From Garcia nutans (Eukaryota > Streptophyta > Magnoliopsida > Malpighiales > Euphorbiaceae): 64,000 nucleotides of DNA. The translations under genes and the position numbers were made by a program. The notes under the pieces are model-generated. The model did not search any database, was not told the DNA's origin, and was given only the letters and a program-made list of their open reading frames with translations. Below, one piece after another: positions 1 through 13,288 of this stretch. The stretch is from contig CANTUV010000031.1 in NCBI GenBank assembly GCA_947685225.1, positions 71,529,001 to 71,593,000 of the forward strand. The letters run 5' to 3'. Numbering within the stretch: position 1 is the first letter of the stretch; the number at the start of each line of letters is the position of its first letter.

Positions 1-101
1 GAAATGAAAAAAAAGAGACGCCATTAATCGATTGCCAAGGGAACAAAAAGGAGAAAAAGGCATTATATTGCATATTAAAGAAAAAGCAGAAAAATTTGGA
101 C

Positions 102-772
102 CTGGTAGGGCTATAAAACAATCAGAATGGCGGGCCATTTCTGCTTTTCTTTGGTGCATGTCGGCTACTGGCTTTACCTCTCCAACTGTTTCACCAGTAA
201 TCTGGATTTCCACAACTCAAAAAAAAAATCTTCGGAATACATATAATATGTACATCAAATTGTTAAAAAACCACCTCTGTTGCTTAAAACAGAACAGAAC
301 ATTTTAGTTATATATATGCACCTCTTTGCTCATCAGAGTTCTAGGTATGATCCTGAAAAACCAAAAATTTGGCCATTTCATAATAAGAAAAAGAAAAGGA
401 AGAAAGACCTGAAGAATAATTAGTATATAGTTTTATTATGATTTTACCCAAGAACATTGCTTCCACCCTGAAAAACAGTTTGTGAAACCAAACCCATAAG
501 CCCAATACTACCTCCTCCATAGACAAGGTCTAGTCTTTTCTCCACCTTCAAAAAGACAGACCAAAAAAAAGCGAAATCCTTTAGATATATCATAAACAAA
601 AATAGACCGGAAACAAAGAAAAGTCATGGACTTTTTGCATAAAAAAGAATACCAGTTCTTGGGCTAATTCAATGGCAGCATCTCTGTAACAATCTCTTTT
701 CCCAGTACTACTGCCACAAAATACACATACCCTCTTAAATCTTGATTTTGATTTCACTAATTTCCCCTCCAT
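102..772 (-). CDS. LOG: LOG-type cytokinin riboside 5'-monophosphate phosphoribohydrolase, 5' part (exons 1-4)
   Basis: The LOG family releases free active cytokinin bases from their riboside monophosphates in the cytosol. Four exons can be read on the minus strand: 772-653 (40 codons, from MEGKLVKS through the VCVFCGSSTGK motif to IELAQEL), 545-448 (VEKRLDLVYGGGSIGLMGLV...), 352-322 (IIPRTLMSKE) and 201-102 (ITGETVGEVKPVADMHQRKA...CFIALPG). All introns have GT and AG ends and the reading phase is kept across every junction, giving 116 residues with no stop. Family members are usually a little over 200 residues, so the exons completing the PGGYGT catalytic motif lie beyond the left edge. I chose the start at 772 because the upstream ATG at 802 adds ten residues that the family lacks. 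The short exon 3 and the exon 4 break inside ALPGG look typical of the family. The isoform cannot be assigned. Confidence 0.93.
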
Positions 773-1175
773 TTGCAAAGAATGTTTATTAGCGTTAATC
801 AATCAGAAAGTGGCGTGTAGAGATGCGATGCAAAAGAGAAAGGCCTATGTATATATATGTGCGTATGGGCGCGAGTCCGTGTGAAAAAGAATAATAAAAA
901 GAAAAAAGATAATTTTTGTATATTTCTTTAAAAAAAATGTGAGAAGAGATTAATTTGAGTAAGACAAAAAAAGTAGAGAGACAAGTAGAATGGACAGTCT
1001 GTGCAGCCACCCATGGCTTACACGTGGCGAAATATGATGCATGAGTCATCAAAGGTTTGATGTTCTCGGTTGTAGCACAGACATTATCTTAGTTCCAGTT
1101 CAATAAGTTTTGGGTCTGCGGCATTTTTTTAAATGCAGGGCAATCATAACCTGGTGGCTAGTAACACGTGCAGGG
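773..1175 (-). promoter_or_regulatory. 5' UTR and proximal promoter of the LOG gene
   Basis: This stretch lies directly upstream of the LOG start on the minus strand. A TATATATA box sits at 850-857, about 80 bases before the ATG, which would put transcription start near 820. Farther up there are two G-boxes (CACGTG) at 1021-1026, where it continues as CACGTGGC like an ABA-response element, and at 1165-1170. A TGAGTCA (GCN4/bZIP-type) motif lies at 1042-1048. The motifs are seen directly; that they are used is inference. Confidence 0.5.
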
Positions 1176-4030
1176 CCTCAACCTGCATCAAATCATGATT
1201 AATACTTTCCATTAATTTTTTTAGACTTATAGCTAAAGTTGGAGTTTCAGCATTAAATACCTATACAAATCTGATGCAGTCTAGGAGTGCCTTATTAACG
1301 AGTCCTCTTTTAGGTTGATTATTTTAGATACGAATAGAATAAACAAGCAAATTACCCTGCATTAATGCAAAATTACCCGCCGGAAATTATTGTAAAATTA
1401 ATAATTATTAATTAAATAATAAAAATATAAATAATAGTTTATATTAAATATAATTATAATATATATAAAAATATATAAAATACACAAAATATATATTTAT
1501 ATATTTATATATAAACTATGCAGTAATATATAAAATATTTATTTACATATAAAATATGCAAACTACAATAACAACATATTTATAAATATATATTTAAAAT
1601 TCATCAACAAAACATTAATTATAGAAGTGCAAAAATAAAAAAATAATTTATTTAAAAAATAATATATATATATTAATTAAAATTCATTATGTTTCACTTT
1701 TCATATAATACATATTCTGTATAATTAGTAAAAATATAATACTCAATATAAAAAAATCATTAAACCTATAATTTTTAAAAAAAATCTCAATTTCGTTTTT
1801 ATTATCAAACTAAAATGTTACTTACATCATCAACTCATTAGAATTCATATAATATTAAATCAAAGTGTTACTAACATCAATATATATTTATTAAATTTTT
1901 TTCATTTTTATATAATTTTTAATCTTAATATTTATTCATTCTAATTAGAAGGTTAAAATTTGAAATTTATATTATTTATTAATTAAATTATAATACTTAA
2001 AATTTTCATATGATAAAACACAAATTTAAATCTTTTTTTCAAACACTAATAATAAAAATTTTAATATTAAAATTATTCGAATCATAATATTTATTTTTAA
2101 ATAGACTTAAATTATCATTGAATTTAGATATAAAAATTAACATAAAATATTATAAAAATATATATTAAACAGATCAATTATTAACAATAATTTATATCAA
2201 TAAAAGGGAGAAATAACAATATTGAAAAAAAAATTATGTAAAGGGCATTCTGAGCATAGAAAAGACAATATCATATATATACACACTAAAAAAATTAGGG
2301 AAAAAGGCAAAGAAAAGTAAAGAAACATGAATAAAATAGAAAAGAAAAAAATGATTTTTAAAAAAAAAATCAATGCAACAAAAAATTAATATTTTTAAAA
2401 TTAATTTAAAAAAATATCTTTGCACATTCAACTTATCTTATTATAAATAGTTCAGTGTTAACTTCTTTTTTTTTTACTTAATTTCTATATTCAACTAAAT
2501 AATATTTTTAAAATATAAAATAATAGAACTGAGGTACGATAGCTTTTTTTTTTTTTTACAATAGTTACCAAAAATATATCAAATAGTGAAATCAAGAATA
2601 ACAATTTAATAACTTAGCATCATTCGTTTCATTCACATTGGCAATATATATATAAAGTCTATAAAATTTTCTTGAACTTCAAGACAATGAATTTTTTTTA
2701 AAACTAATATTTTAATAATGTATTTTGATCAATTAATTTTCTAATAAATTAAAAATATCTTAATATATTAGACATATTTTATTATATATATTTTTATAAT
2801 ATATATGAAAATTTTTAATATTACATGCATTTAAATGTATAATAATATTTTTTAGTACTAATTATATTAGTATAAAAATATTTGTTATTTAAAATATTAT
2901 AAATCGCTACGTGGTGTCGATAAATTTATATATTTATATTTACTAATATTAATTTATTTAGTAATTTGTTTGCAAAAATCTTTTAATTATGCAAACATGT
3001 AAAACACTATCTATATTTTGAATTATTGAAATTCTTTTTATTTTAAAAAAATTAATTAATTTTACTAAAAATATAAATTTATAAGAGTAGAGCAAATTAT
3101 ACAAAAAAAAAAAATCTTCATTGTTTCTTAAAAACTTATTATAGACCCAGTAACTATAAGTAGACCAAAAAATACTTTATTATCCTTTACTAAAAAAAAA
3201 GGCCAATTTGCATGTCTACCTCCCTTCCTCTCTCCCACTTTTACTCTCCCACTCAAACTACTCCCACTCACAATACTGTTTAGACTGATCAAGAAACCCT
3301 AAGCTCCAAGAAGTTTGTGATTCTTTGAAAGGAATGGTCAGATATTGTAATTTCATGGGTAAAAAACTCATATTTGTATAAGTTTTGATATGGTTTGCAT
3401 GTTTATTTGAGTATTTGTGATAAGTTTAACTTCAACTAATGTTGAAAATGAGTCTTCTATTATGTTAATGGAGATATTTGTTTTATTTTCACTACACAAT
3501 AAGTAATAACTGTGGTTGTGCTTGGTTTAAAAAGGAGCTGATGGGGATGGAGTTTTAAAAATTCAATTTTTTGGTAACTCTATATGGTAAGTCTATATAT
3601 TTTGTTTTTATGTTATTATCTTTGCGATGATTGAATCTACAAAAAGAGTACTTGTGATGAGTTTACCTAGAATAATAAATTCAATACATTGCAATTTAAT
3701 GCGGGAAATGTCAAAATTTTATGTATAGAATACAATAGTTTTCTAAAAAGCCATAATAATTTTGTAATATTTACTTAATGATTTCATAATGAGGAGATTA
3801 AACAATATAATATAGTGAATGACAAAGTTAATTATTTAGAATATAATATTATTTGTAAATATATACTAATTATTTGATCAAAATAAATGTTATGTAAAAA
3901 AAGTGATGTAATATTAGATAACTAACAACGTATGTTGTGTATAGAACAATATAATTTTTGTATATTCAAATTTACTTTAATAACTTAAATTATCACATCA
4001 TTTGGGTAAATATTTTTTTTGATTAATTTA
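1176..4030. other. AT-rich non-coding DNA
   Basis: This stretch is very AT-rich, with many poly-A/T tracts and TA runs, and no reading frame resembling a protein. From about 3,200 to 3,360 the composition changes to a CT-rich strand (CTCCCACT repeats followed by an AAACCCTAA-like stretch). That would suit the leader of the DUF1985/Ulp1 gene downstream, with a possible intron up to about 4,030. No other element was recognised. Confidence 0.5.
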
Positions 4031-7000
4031 GATTATATAGCATCAGAATCAAGTCAGTCAACTGTAGGTGAAAACTCTCCTATATCAGAGAAGCATCTTA
4101 AGGAGAAGCTACCTAAGATTAAGATTCGGAGTCCAGGAGCTACGTCAACTAATGATAAGAAAGGTCCTAACAAAAAAAGAAATTATGACTCTTAAAAACC
4201 AAGAGTAAAAGAAAGTCCAAGAAAGCTATGAGAAGTATTAAATTTGCAGAAAAGAAGGAGAATGTAATCAAGAAGAAGGATTTAATTGAGAAGGACAATG
4301 TAAAAAATGAGGAGGATGTAAAAAATGATGAAGTTCATAATGGTGATGGTGATGCTGCTGAAATGGAGACTGAAATGGCTTTGAAGGTTAGTATAGTTAT
4401 TGTCAACATTAGTGTATGTTTCATAAGATTCACTAGTTTTATTATATTACTGACTACATCATTTATTTTGTGGTTCTCCAAAAAGATGATCATGTAATAC
4501 CTAAGGATATATGGTGGTATCTTTAAATTAACCCTATTAGAATGGGATGCAAAGTTATAGAAGTGATTTAAAAAGCATTGAGAAAATATAGAATTAAGGT
4601 TTGTTATTTCCTTATAATTTAAAAATACTTTATATATATATATTACATGCTTATACTTATGATTTATTCTAATGTAGATTGAATCACTTGAGGTATATAA
4701 TGTAGGCCACCTTTTATGGATGGAGGACACTGGTTTCTAGCCTGGACTTACCAACAATGTGATCCTACATTCAGTTGATAACCCGGGTGATGATGTACTA
4801 TCATTTAAATTTGGAGAAAAGGTTGTCCGCCTGGGTTGCAAGGAATTTTGTTTACTTACTAGGTTTCCTTTCAATGGGAAGGAGGAGATCAGAGGCGGCA
4901 AGAAGATGCTTTATGATAAAATTGGGCACATCACTAGAGAAAAGTTGGTTGAAATATTTCAAGATTGTAAAGATGTAGAGTTAAGGAAAAATTAGGTGTT
5001 GTAGGCCTAGTTGAGCTTATTATATTAGACAGATCCATTCGATCTAAGGTAGATAAGAAGGTTTTGATGGTTGTTGATGATGTGGATGAATTCAACAAAA
5101 TTGCATGGGGTAAAATTGTATAGAAATATCTTATTCAAAAGATAAAAGATTTGCTTGATGAGAGAAGAAAAAACATAGTGGGTGGATACTCATTGTCTGG
5201 ATTTTTTTAACATTTTCTCAATTTTTATGGCTGAAGTTATCCCTCAGCTAAAAAATATTAGTGTAATCAGACATAAAAGTGGTTTCCCAAGGCTTTCCAA
5301 CTAGAAGATAGGATTTAAGCCTTATTATAACTCTCTAATAGAAATGATTTTTAATAAGGTACTTCCTATTCCATTTTTCATACCAAGGTATTACAATATT
5401 TAGGTATATTTAACATTTTAGTTAAAAAACTTTTTATAGGAGATGACCCCATTGTCCATTGAAATGACAAAAGATGAAACTGCCCATATTTTAAAGGAAT
5501 GGAATTAAAAGTCAATGAAGGGGATGAGAATATGGAGATCTCTTCTCAGACCATAGTTCATTATGACCTTAATTCTCCCCTTCATCCACCACCAGAATAT
5601 CTTGTCCCCTTCAAAGAAAGAACTAAAAGTTAGGTAAATAAAAAAAATATACTTGCCATTATCCTATGGTATAATGGAAAATTAAATAGAATCAAGACTG
5701 CTCTACTGCAACCTAGGGATCACCTGATGAATGGTCTCAGGTAAGCATTAAGAAGTGCTCGTGTATTCTATTTTACCTTAGGAAGATGAGCTTACCGAGT
5801 TGGGGATATGTGTATAGGGGCAGGAAGAGAGAACAGGAAAGATGGCTGAGTTTGAACAAATGAACCTAGCCCAAGGGAATGGTTGCGAACAAGGGGGGCA
5901 GTTGGTTCGTAAGCTCCAATTCTAAAATCATAGATAAAGTGAAAAAAAAATAGCTTTTACTTTTAAGGCAGGTTTAACATGTTCTTCGGGTCCCAGGTCA
6001 TGATACCGATCAAACGTTTGCTTTGATTTTATATGCTAAATATGTATTGAAACCATTTAAAGGATATTAATAAAGACAATGCTTTACAACGGCTAGATGT
6101 TTTAAAGAGAAAATATAATAAGCTTCATTATGTCATTAAAGCACACACAAAGATTTTTGAAGAACAACTTAAAGTTCTTAAAAATAAAAATATAGAGCTT
6201 TTACAACATAATGCTAATCTTGTAAAAGGTTGTAATGAACTTATAAAAAAAATTAAACTTTAGGAAAGAGATAAAGAACTGGAAGCAAGAATTAATGTTC
6301 GAGGATAAACATACAATTGTTGATGTTGTCACCCCACAACATGAATTTGTCAAAGTGTATGTATTCCAATTTAAAATATATTATGTACTTTACCATTTAT
6401 ATCCTTACTCAATTATGTATGGTTCTAAACTTTCTTGTTGATATAATTTGTTATTATTTCAGGAAGATAGAAAAAAATTCTCCCAAGAAAGTTGTGCCTA
6501 TAATCAAAGGTGATGAGATAAGTGTTTCAGTTGTCAGTCTCATTGAAACCGAGTATCAAGTAGAACTTAGTAAGAGGGATCATGTTCCAAATCCAAAATA
6601 CTACGGTGGCCTGTGGACACCTAATCCTTTAAGTAGGCAAAAGAGAACGAGTAAGTCTTAGTATCATGTCAAAAAGCTTATTGAGTTCCAAAGGATACTG
6701 TCATGTTCTTCCTATGGACCTAATGAATGTCTTAATTAAACTTGATTTGAAGTTATTTGAAGAATGGTGGAACATGTACATCACAGATGTAACATTGTGA
6801 GCATCCCTTTATATCAACATACTTATTTATTACTACATTTTATATGATCTCATATTACTAGAGCTATAATTTATTATTTAAATAATGCATTTCATGGAAA
6901 ATTATAAGCAAGATTCCCACATATAACTTGAGGATGAACAAGATGATTTCACAGTGCAATGGGCACAGACATTAGAGTTTTGGTTTCATATCAGAATGCT

Positions 7001-7462
7001 AGATGCTTGGATGCAGGACATTATATGTAATCATTTACCTTATCATTATTACATGAACCGCATTTTTTTTATTAGGAATAGGAATAATGTTATTTACTTT
7101 GATTGTAGAAGATGAATATTATGTTGCACTACATTTGACAAAAAGCAGGCCTTCTGTAAATTGAAGATGAATTAGCGAGTGACATGTGCAAATTGCAACA
7201 TTGGATGGGTGTTCTAAGAAGATAATGACACATATTAAAAATATATTGATTCTAGCAATGTATGGATCCCCCTGAGACTATTACCAGATTTCTTAATGTG
7301 CTCTCAAATATGGAAAGACTACTACTACTATTGACAAAATATATATCTTTGCCAATGAGATGAATTTTCACTGGTTCTTGTTAAGAGTCAACTTCATAAG
7401 ATGGAGAACTGAAGTGATTGACTCTTTGTACAGTGCTATACATAAACAAACGAGGCTTAAGA
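4031..7462 (+). pseudogene. DUF1985/Ulp1-protease transposon-type gene, N-terminal and central part, degenerate
   Basis: Ulp1-type C48 cysteine proteases cut SUMO-like tags, and in plants many copies with a DUF1985 domain travel in transposons. Pieces in order: a charged lysine-rich N-terminus (4,031-4,390, frameshift near 4,190, then AEKKENVIKKKDLIEKD); DUF1985 from about 4,690 to 5,330 (FGEKVVRLGCKEFCLLTRFP, then VDDVDEFNKIAWGKIV and GGYSLSGFF); a linker with a coiled-coil-like Lys/Glu part (6,050-6,310); an exon with PNPKYYGGLWTPNPLSRQKR (6,470-6,660); then the protease start (about 6,925-7,030, EFWFHIRMLDAWMQDII) and the catalytic His stretch FHWFLLRV with the Asp in EVIDSLYSA (7,335-7,450). 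Stops and frameshifts break it in many places. The remainder, with the catalytic Cys, continues beyond a solo LTR at 10,766. Confidence 0.75.
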
Positions 7463-10400
7463 TGTCACATCCGTAATTTTGGAGATTTAAAATTTTATAT
7501 ATAATTAATATATATATCTAGAGTATATATAATAGATACATATGATATATTAATTGTATATGTTGGATTAATATATTACATACTTAATATATTTAATACA
7601 CATATAAGGTACATTTGATGTGTATATAAGATACACATTACTTGTGCATATGTGTAATATCCCAAATTTTTTTTTGAAAAGTTCTAATTTTCGAAAATTT
7701 AATAAATAAATTATAATTTAAATGGATAAATTAAATTAATAGTTTTAAATACAAAATGAAGGAATTCTAAATGAAAAAGTGGAATATATATGTGATAAAT
7801 ATGTAAAATATATACAACATATAAAAGTCAACACTTTTTAAAAGAAAAGTCAAAGTAAAAGGGTATTTTGATAATTAAATCTTAGAAATTTAAAATTAAT
7901 AAAATAATTCAAAAATAAATAATTTTGGATGGAAGATAATATTTTGGGGTTTTAATTAATTAAATAAATAATTAATTAAAAATATATTAAAATAATAATA
8001 TATATAAGGTTGAAAATGTGAGTGGGAGGAAAGAGAAAATCATTTTTTTTTTCATCATCTTCTTCTTATTTCCTTCAAGGCCGACTTTCATGACTTCAAG
8101 AGAGGGATTTTCTTCTTTCATACTCCAAAAATTGATGGATTTCAAGTATTCAAAGTGGATTTTTGGTTATTTCCACCAAAATTAGTAAGTTTACTCACTT
8201 TTTCTTTGGATTTCCATGAAAATTTGAATATGTTTGCTTTGGGTTTTTGAAGTTCTAAGATTTAATTATCTATTTGGATATGGATGAAGTTATTTTAAGT
8301 GATTAACAATGATTTTAAGGTTAGATTTAAGAAATGGTTAAATTTAAGTTGAGTTTGGTGAAGAGAGAGAATTTAGGGTTATGGAACATTTGAGTTTTTG
8401 AAATCATGAGTTTTAATTGTGTAAATTGGTTCCAAATGTGTTGTTTTGATGCATAAACAAGGATTTTAAAATCAAATGATGAATTTAGTTAAGTTTGGAT
8501 AGAGTTTGAAGATGGTAGTATTGATTTAGGGTTTTGGAAAAGTGAATTTTCAAAGAATGATTAATTGTTTAATTTTAATGCTTAAATCATGTTATTTAAT
8601 GATATAAGCTGTGGAAATAAGATTGAAATGATAATTGGATTGAGTTGGAATGGAGATCCTTCAATGGTGAAGGTTATGCCATTTTAGGGTTTTAAGCATA
8701 AGCATGTGGTTAATTAATGTAATTGGTTTAAACATGCTAAAACATGTTTCTAATGATATTAATAAACTTAAAACACTAATTTAAATAGCTTGATATAGTT
8801 TTTCAAAGTTAAAGTGAGGTGAAGCTTAATTTTGGGATTTGGTTTAGAATGATGTTTAATTATGGTTTGATGTTGAGAATACCTTAGAATGTGATATTAA
8901 ATGATTATGTATGATCACATTTGGTATAAGCATTGAGGGAGGTTGATTTGCTTCATCCAAGTGGTGAAGGGCAAGTTAGAAGGATAGGATTGGAAGTTGT
9001 GTTAAGCTTGCTTTGGGTTGCTAGTGGAGGTATGTACAAACTTTGAATATATTATTTATATTTGCATGACATTTGGGCTTAACACATTTTGGTTGAAAAA
9101 TATGTTAAGTTACTTGGTTCATTGATTGAGTATGAATAATATGCTATGAAATTTGTAATGTCATATATGTGTTAAATGCATTGTGAAAAGCCATTGATAA
9201 TGGCTAAATTGTGTAGAATGTGAAATATGTATATTATGTGAAAATACCTAAAGTAATTGGGTAATGTGTTGTGAATGCAAAAATGAGATATGTGGAATAA
9301 TGAAATGAATTGATATTGATAAAAATGAGAAAAGTGAGAAAAGTGAGAAAAATGAAAAAAGTGAGAAAAAAAGTGAAAATAAGGCAATGTGTCTAGATTG
9401 AATATGTGACAATGAGAAAAAGATTAATAATGAGAAAAATGAATAGAAAAAAATGAGAAAAAGATGATATAATAAGGCAATGTGCCTAGTTTGATCATGA
9501 GAAAATGAGAAAAGTTTTGATAAAGAAATTATGAAAGAATTTGATAATGAGAAATATGAATAAATTGTGTGCCTAGTATGTTATTCAATTTTCAGAGTTC
9601 TGGGTTTGGCAGTATGCCTATGATTGCCTATGGGCTAAATGCTGGAATGGTGAAAAGACTGGGTCGTAAGCCAAGCCAGTTGATAAATATGATATTTTTG
9701 GGGTGAAAAGACTGGGTTGTAAGCCTCAAAAACTGTAGCAGTCTAGCCGGGTTGAGGACCAAGATACTGGGGCCTAAGGGTCTAGCCAGGTTAAGGTCTG
9801 AGAGACTGGGGCTGTTACATTATCCATGGATATATTGCCTACGGGCTAGACACATGGTGTCATTATGGACCAAAGCAGTAACTCTGAAATTTGAATAGCA
9901 TATTAGATTCTTTTTGGGCCCATGCTTGTCTTTGCTTTAATGTGAATTATGAATTGTGATACAATTGAGCAATGTAATGCTATAAGTTGTGATTATGAAA
10001 TATTTGAAAAATATAAGAAAGTAGAATGATGTGACATCTATATGCATTGTGCATTGGCATTGCATTGAATTTTATTGTTATTATCAAAGTTTGTATCACT
10101 AGGCTTCGGCTTAGCTAGATTGTAATTCATCGCGCAGATGTCATGGATAATTTGGTAGAGCTGGAGAGTTCTACTAGACCTGGTCGGGTCTAGGTTTGTA
10201 TTTATTGAGCTTGAAGAGTTATTTTTGGGTACATTAAGATCAGAGCCACTTGCCAGCATGTAGATATTTGATATTACAATGTATTTTGATATTATATATG
10301 TTATGATATGTTTTTGGAAGTATATAATGTAAATTGTAAAGAATATTTTGAATAATTTGTTTAGATGAAATTTTATATGTGTTGTTAATTTATATATCTA

Positions 10401-10765
10401 TATATAAGTATTTTGAGAAAATATGGAGAAATTAAGAAGTATTGGTGAAATGGTGAATTGATTTTTATTGGGAGTGTTTGCTTTATGCAGGTTGTGTTTT
10501 GCTGAATTTTAGGAACGTTCAAATTACAAACAAAACTCTGGTGAATTTTTTCTAGAGATTTTCATATAAAATATTTATTTTGGATTCCTATAAAAAGCAA
10601 AGAATATTTATATACTATTTATTTTATATATTAGTATTTGAAATCTTAAAATAGAAATGTGAAAATTTTTATTAAATCGGTCTGTGACATTTTTATACAT
10701 CATATGCGTATTTTACATATGCTGAAAATATGTATTGTACGTATATAAGGCATAAGGGTGTTACA
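7463..10765 (+). mobile_element. Solo LTR of a Ty3/gypsy-type element, inserted in the Ulp1 gene
   Basis: The element starts TGTCACATCC and ends GGGTGTTACA. It is flanked by TAAGA (7,458-7,462) and TAGGA (10,766-10,770), a target duplication with one mismatch, and the Ulp1 reading resumes directly after it. Its body matches the Tekay LTRs at 47,072 and 56,239 in plan: an AT-rich start, a TATATAAGG box near 8,000, the ATTCAATTTTCAGAGTTCTG stretch near 9,583, and the GGCTTAGCTAGATTG...CATCGCGCAG stretch near 10,100. No internal coding region is present. A second LTR-like start, TGTAATATCCC, lies at 7,653, so the first 190 bases may be a partial duplication or a nested remnant. Confidence 0.75.
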
Positions 10766-10770
10766 TAGGA

Positions 10771-11163
10771 TGATACAAAATGTTGTGGACATGCTTCCTA
10801 AAGCACTGGCATATGTTAAATTTTTTATGATAAAACAGTTAGGGTAAGAACACATAGTCCTCATTCTGCATTTCTTTCATTTTAATAATTACATGAATTT
10901 AACTAACTAACATCTTTGTTTGGAATGTAGTTGCAATTGTGGAATGTTTGTTTTGAAGTTGATAGAGTGCTCCTTGACACATGACTTCTCTATTTGTAAT
11001 GCAAAACAGGTTACAAAGGAAATGTGACTCAGTGTATGTTTCCATCTATGGAATTATGGTCTACAAAAGAGGACCGGTGTATATGAGAGTGATGATGAGG
11101 TTTAATATGGGGTTAGACTATTTTATATTATGTCTCTTGAAATATTATAACAATTTAGGCTAA
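10771..11163 (+). pseudogene. Ulp1-protease gene, C-terminal part with the catalytic Cys
   Basis: This is the continuation of the gene broken at 7,462. It reads MIQNVVDMLPKALAYVKFFM (10,771-10,830), then a probable intron, then the catalytic-cysteine segment CNCGMFVLKLIECSL from 10,932, which matches the DCGMF/VFVLKYIE pattern of C48 proteases, followed by HDFSICNAKQVTKEM. In-frame stops follow the last piece. The match of order (His, Asp, then Cys) and the solo LTR exactly between the pieces argue for a single former gene. Confidence 0.72.
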
Positions 11164-12952
11164 TTATGCTATGTTAATGTAGTAAGAAAATTATAAGCTG
11201 CTTAATATTTATAAATATATATATATGTAGTGCAAATATGGCAATGCAAAAATTTTATAAATAATTAAGTATTTCAAGCAAATAATTTTATAATGCAATA
11301 TTTATACATCTTTATTTATACATATAACAAAGTACTTACGTAAATGTATATGTGCTATTTAATAATAACAACGTTATATAGGTGCTAATATTGTGCATCT
11401 CACATTATTATTTTTTAAAGTTTTTAGGACATTGCAAAGAAATAAAATTGTACACAACTCGATAATATATACATACATATACATATAAAATTAGTTAATT
11501 ATTAGATATGAATAAAATAACCATTACATAAAAAATTACTATAATATTCCTCCCACATTACAGTAAGTTCATCATAGGGATAATGATTAAGTATTTAATA
11601 TATATTTTTAATATAGTGAATACTCTAACTAAATAATCAATATATATATATATATGGTGTCATTTCTTATGAATGCATCTGTACATAAATATTTAATGTC
11701 AATAAAAAACATTGTTATACATTGCAAGTTGTTTATTATGATTAAAACATTTTGTTTAATGCATAAATATTAGGATTACACGTACAAAAGAACATTACCA
11801 TTTATAAATATAACTACATATTATGTAGAAGAATTTAATTATTCATTTATCTAAATTAATAATTTATTGTATAATTTGGACATGGAATACATATTATATG
11901 ACAAATCATAAGGATAAATTTTTTATATAAGTACTTTTGAATGACCACACCTACAATTAGTGATTAGGAATAGCTACAATTAATGATGAGGAATAACATT
12001 ATATTTGTACAATAAGGATAAATTCATGCTAAGTAATGATCAAATATGTCTTATGCTAATATTGTGTATCTCACATCTTACATTATTATTTTTATGTCAC
12101 TTTTACAAATTGAAGGGAAATAACATTTTCATATAGCTCAATGATATAATTCATAGAAGATGATGAATAGCATAATAATTCATCCTACTTATTGATGCTA
12201 TTATAATGATGCATAACAATGATATAAATTTGTTTTCCATTAATAAGTTGATGGTTTCAATAATAAATTCATATACATACCCTATTTTATAATTAATTAT
12301 TAATAATTTTATCACCGTGTCAAAAATTAATTTCCTTAGGAAGTTATAGTAAGTTCATCCTATTTTGAGTAATTATTTATACATTTTTTATTAGTCAATA
12401 TAATTGGAATGATGTCGTCTCATATAAAGTTGTCTATACATAAAGGGAATAAGAGATGAACATCATCATAAAACATAGTAATCAATTTTATTTGTCTAGA
12501 AATAAACCTCGGGAATGGCAATGGAATAGTATCATTTGTAAGCATCAATAAAAATAAACGACATTATTTTAGCTATGCTTACTAGTTAAACAATAATCTA
12601 GAAATGGATGATTATTTTGTTAACGACATTCTTTAGGTTTGTCTAGACACTATAGACTGGAACCATAAAGTGATAGGCTATTTCTATTACTCATATTTTT
12701 TTATTTGCTTTCACTTTATAAATAATTTTAAGTCCTCTTTTTGTGTGGAACTAGAACTTACAACTTTTTTTTTTTTAAGGGAACGTGATTGTTTAATCTA
12801 AATACCAACACCAGCAATAGCCGCAGGACTAGCCTGGACGTCTGGATGCATGATATTTAAATCAAAACAATTCGTTAGTTTTATTTATATCTCAAATGAG
12901 GAATCCCCATACACTCAGAATTAATGAGTCCTCTTACAATATAAGGTAAAGA
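11164..12952. other. AT-rich non-coding DNA
   Basis: This stretch has many short AT runs, a TA tract near 11,640 and no recognisable coding frame. Several phrases recur in loose form, such as GTGCATCTCACATTATTATTTTT near 11,392 and again near 12,064, which suggests old duplicated remnants. Nothing else is seen. Confidence 0.4.
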
Positions 12953-13288
12953 TTGAAAAGAGGAAAAAACAAAAGAAACATTTTTAATTCTGCTAAAAAA
13001 TGCAAGTTCATGGGCCACCTTATTCCCTTCTCTATGTACGTGTTAGATCTTAGAATATATCGATTTCATTTTCACCAAAATCTGGAACAAGTACTTAGAG
13101 ATAGTAACCAGGCCACTATTGATGTAATAACTTTTACCTTGTTTCCCTATGTCCACTTTTTACTAGTGGATATTGTTAGGGGATATCATATGGGGTACAC
13201 TAAAGCGAGGTTAAAAATAGGATGGAATGAGATATGCCACTTTCTGGAGCTTAAGAAGTACGATGAAGTATCTCTCACTGTAGGATAG
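12953..13288 (+). pseudogene. B3-like domain fragment (copy 1)
   Basis: An uninterrupted frame of 111 codons whose C-terminal part reads KIGWNEICHFLELKKYDEVS. That resembles the end of plant B3 DNA-binding domains (GW-EFC---LK-GD-C-F). The same pattern occurs in the fragment at 17,334-17,588 (GRGWFEICTKLNLKVLDVIV). The N-terminal part is not recognisably B3, no nuclear signal or partner domain is seen, and the call is tentative. It could be a decayed REM/B3 gene or a short member of the small B3-only class. Confidence 0.35.

Noticed and set aside
4228..4497. Frame starting MRSIKFAEKKENVIKKKDLI as a stand-alone gene
   Set aside because: The part after about 4,390 is intron-like; it reads better as an exon of the DUF1985/Ulp1 gene joined to the text upstream.
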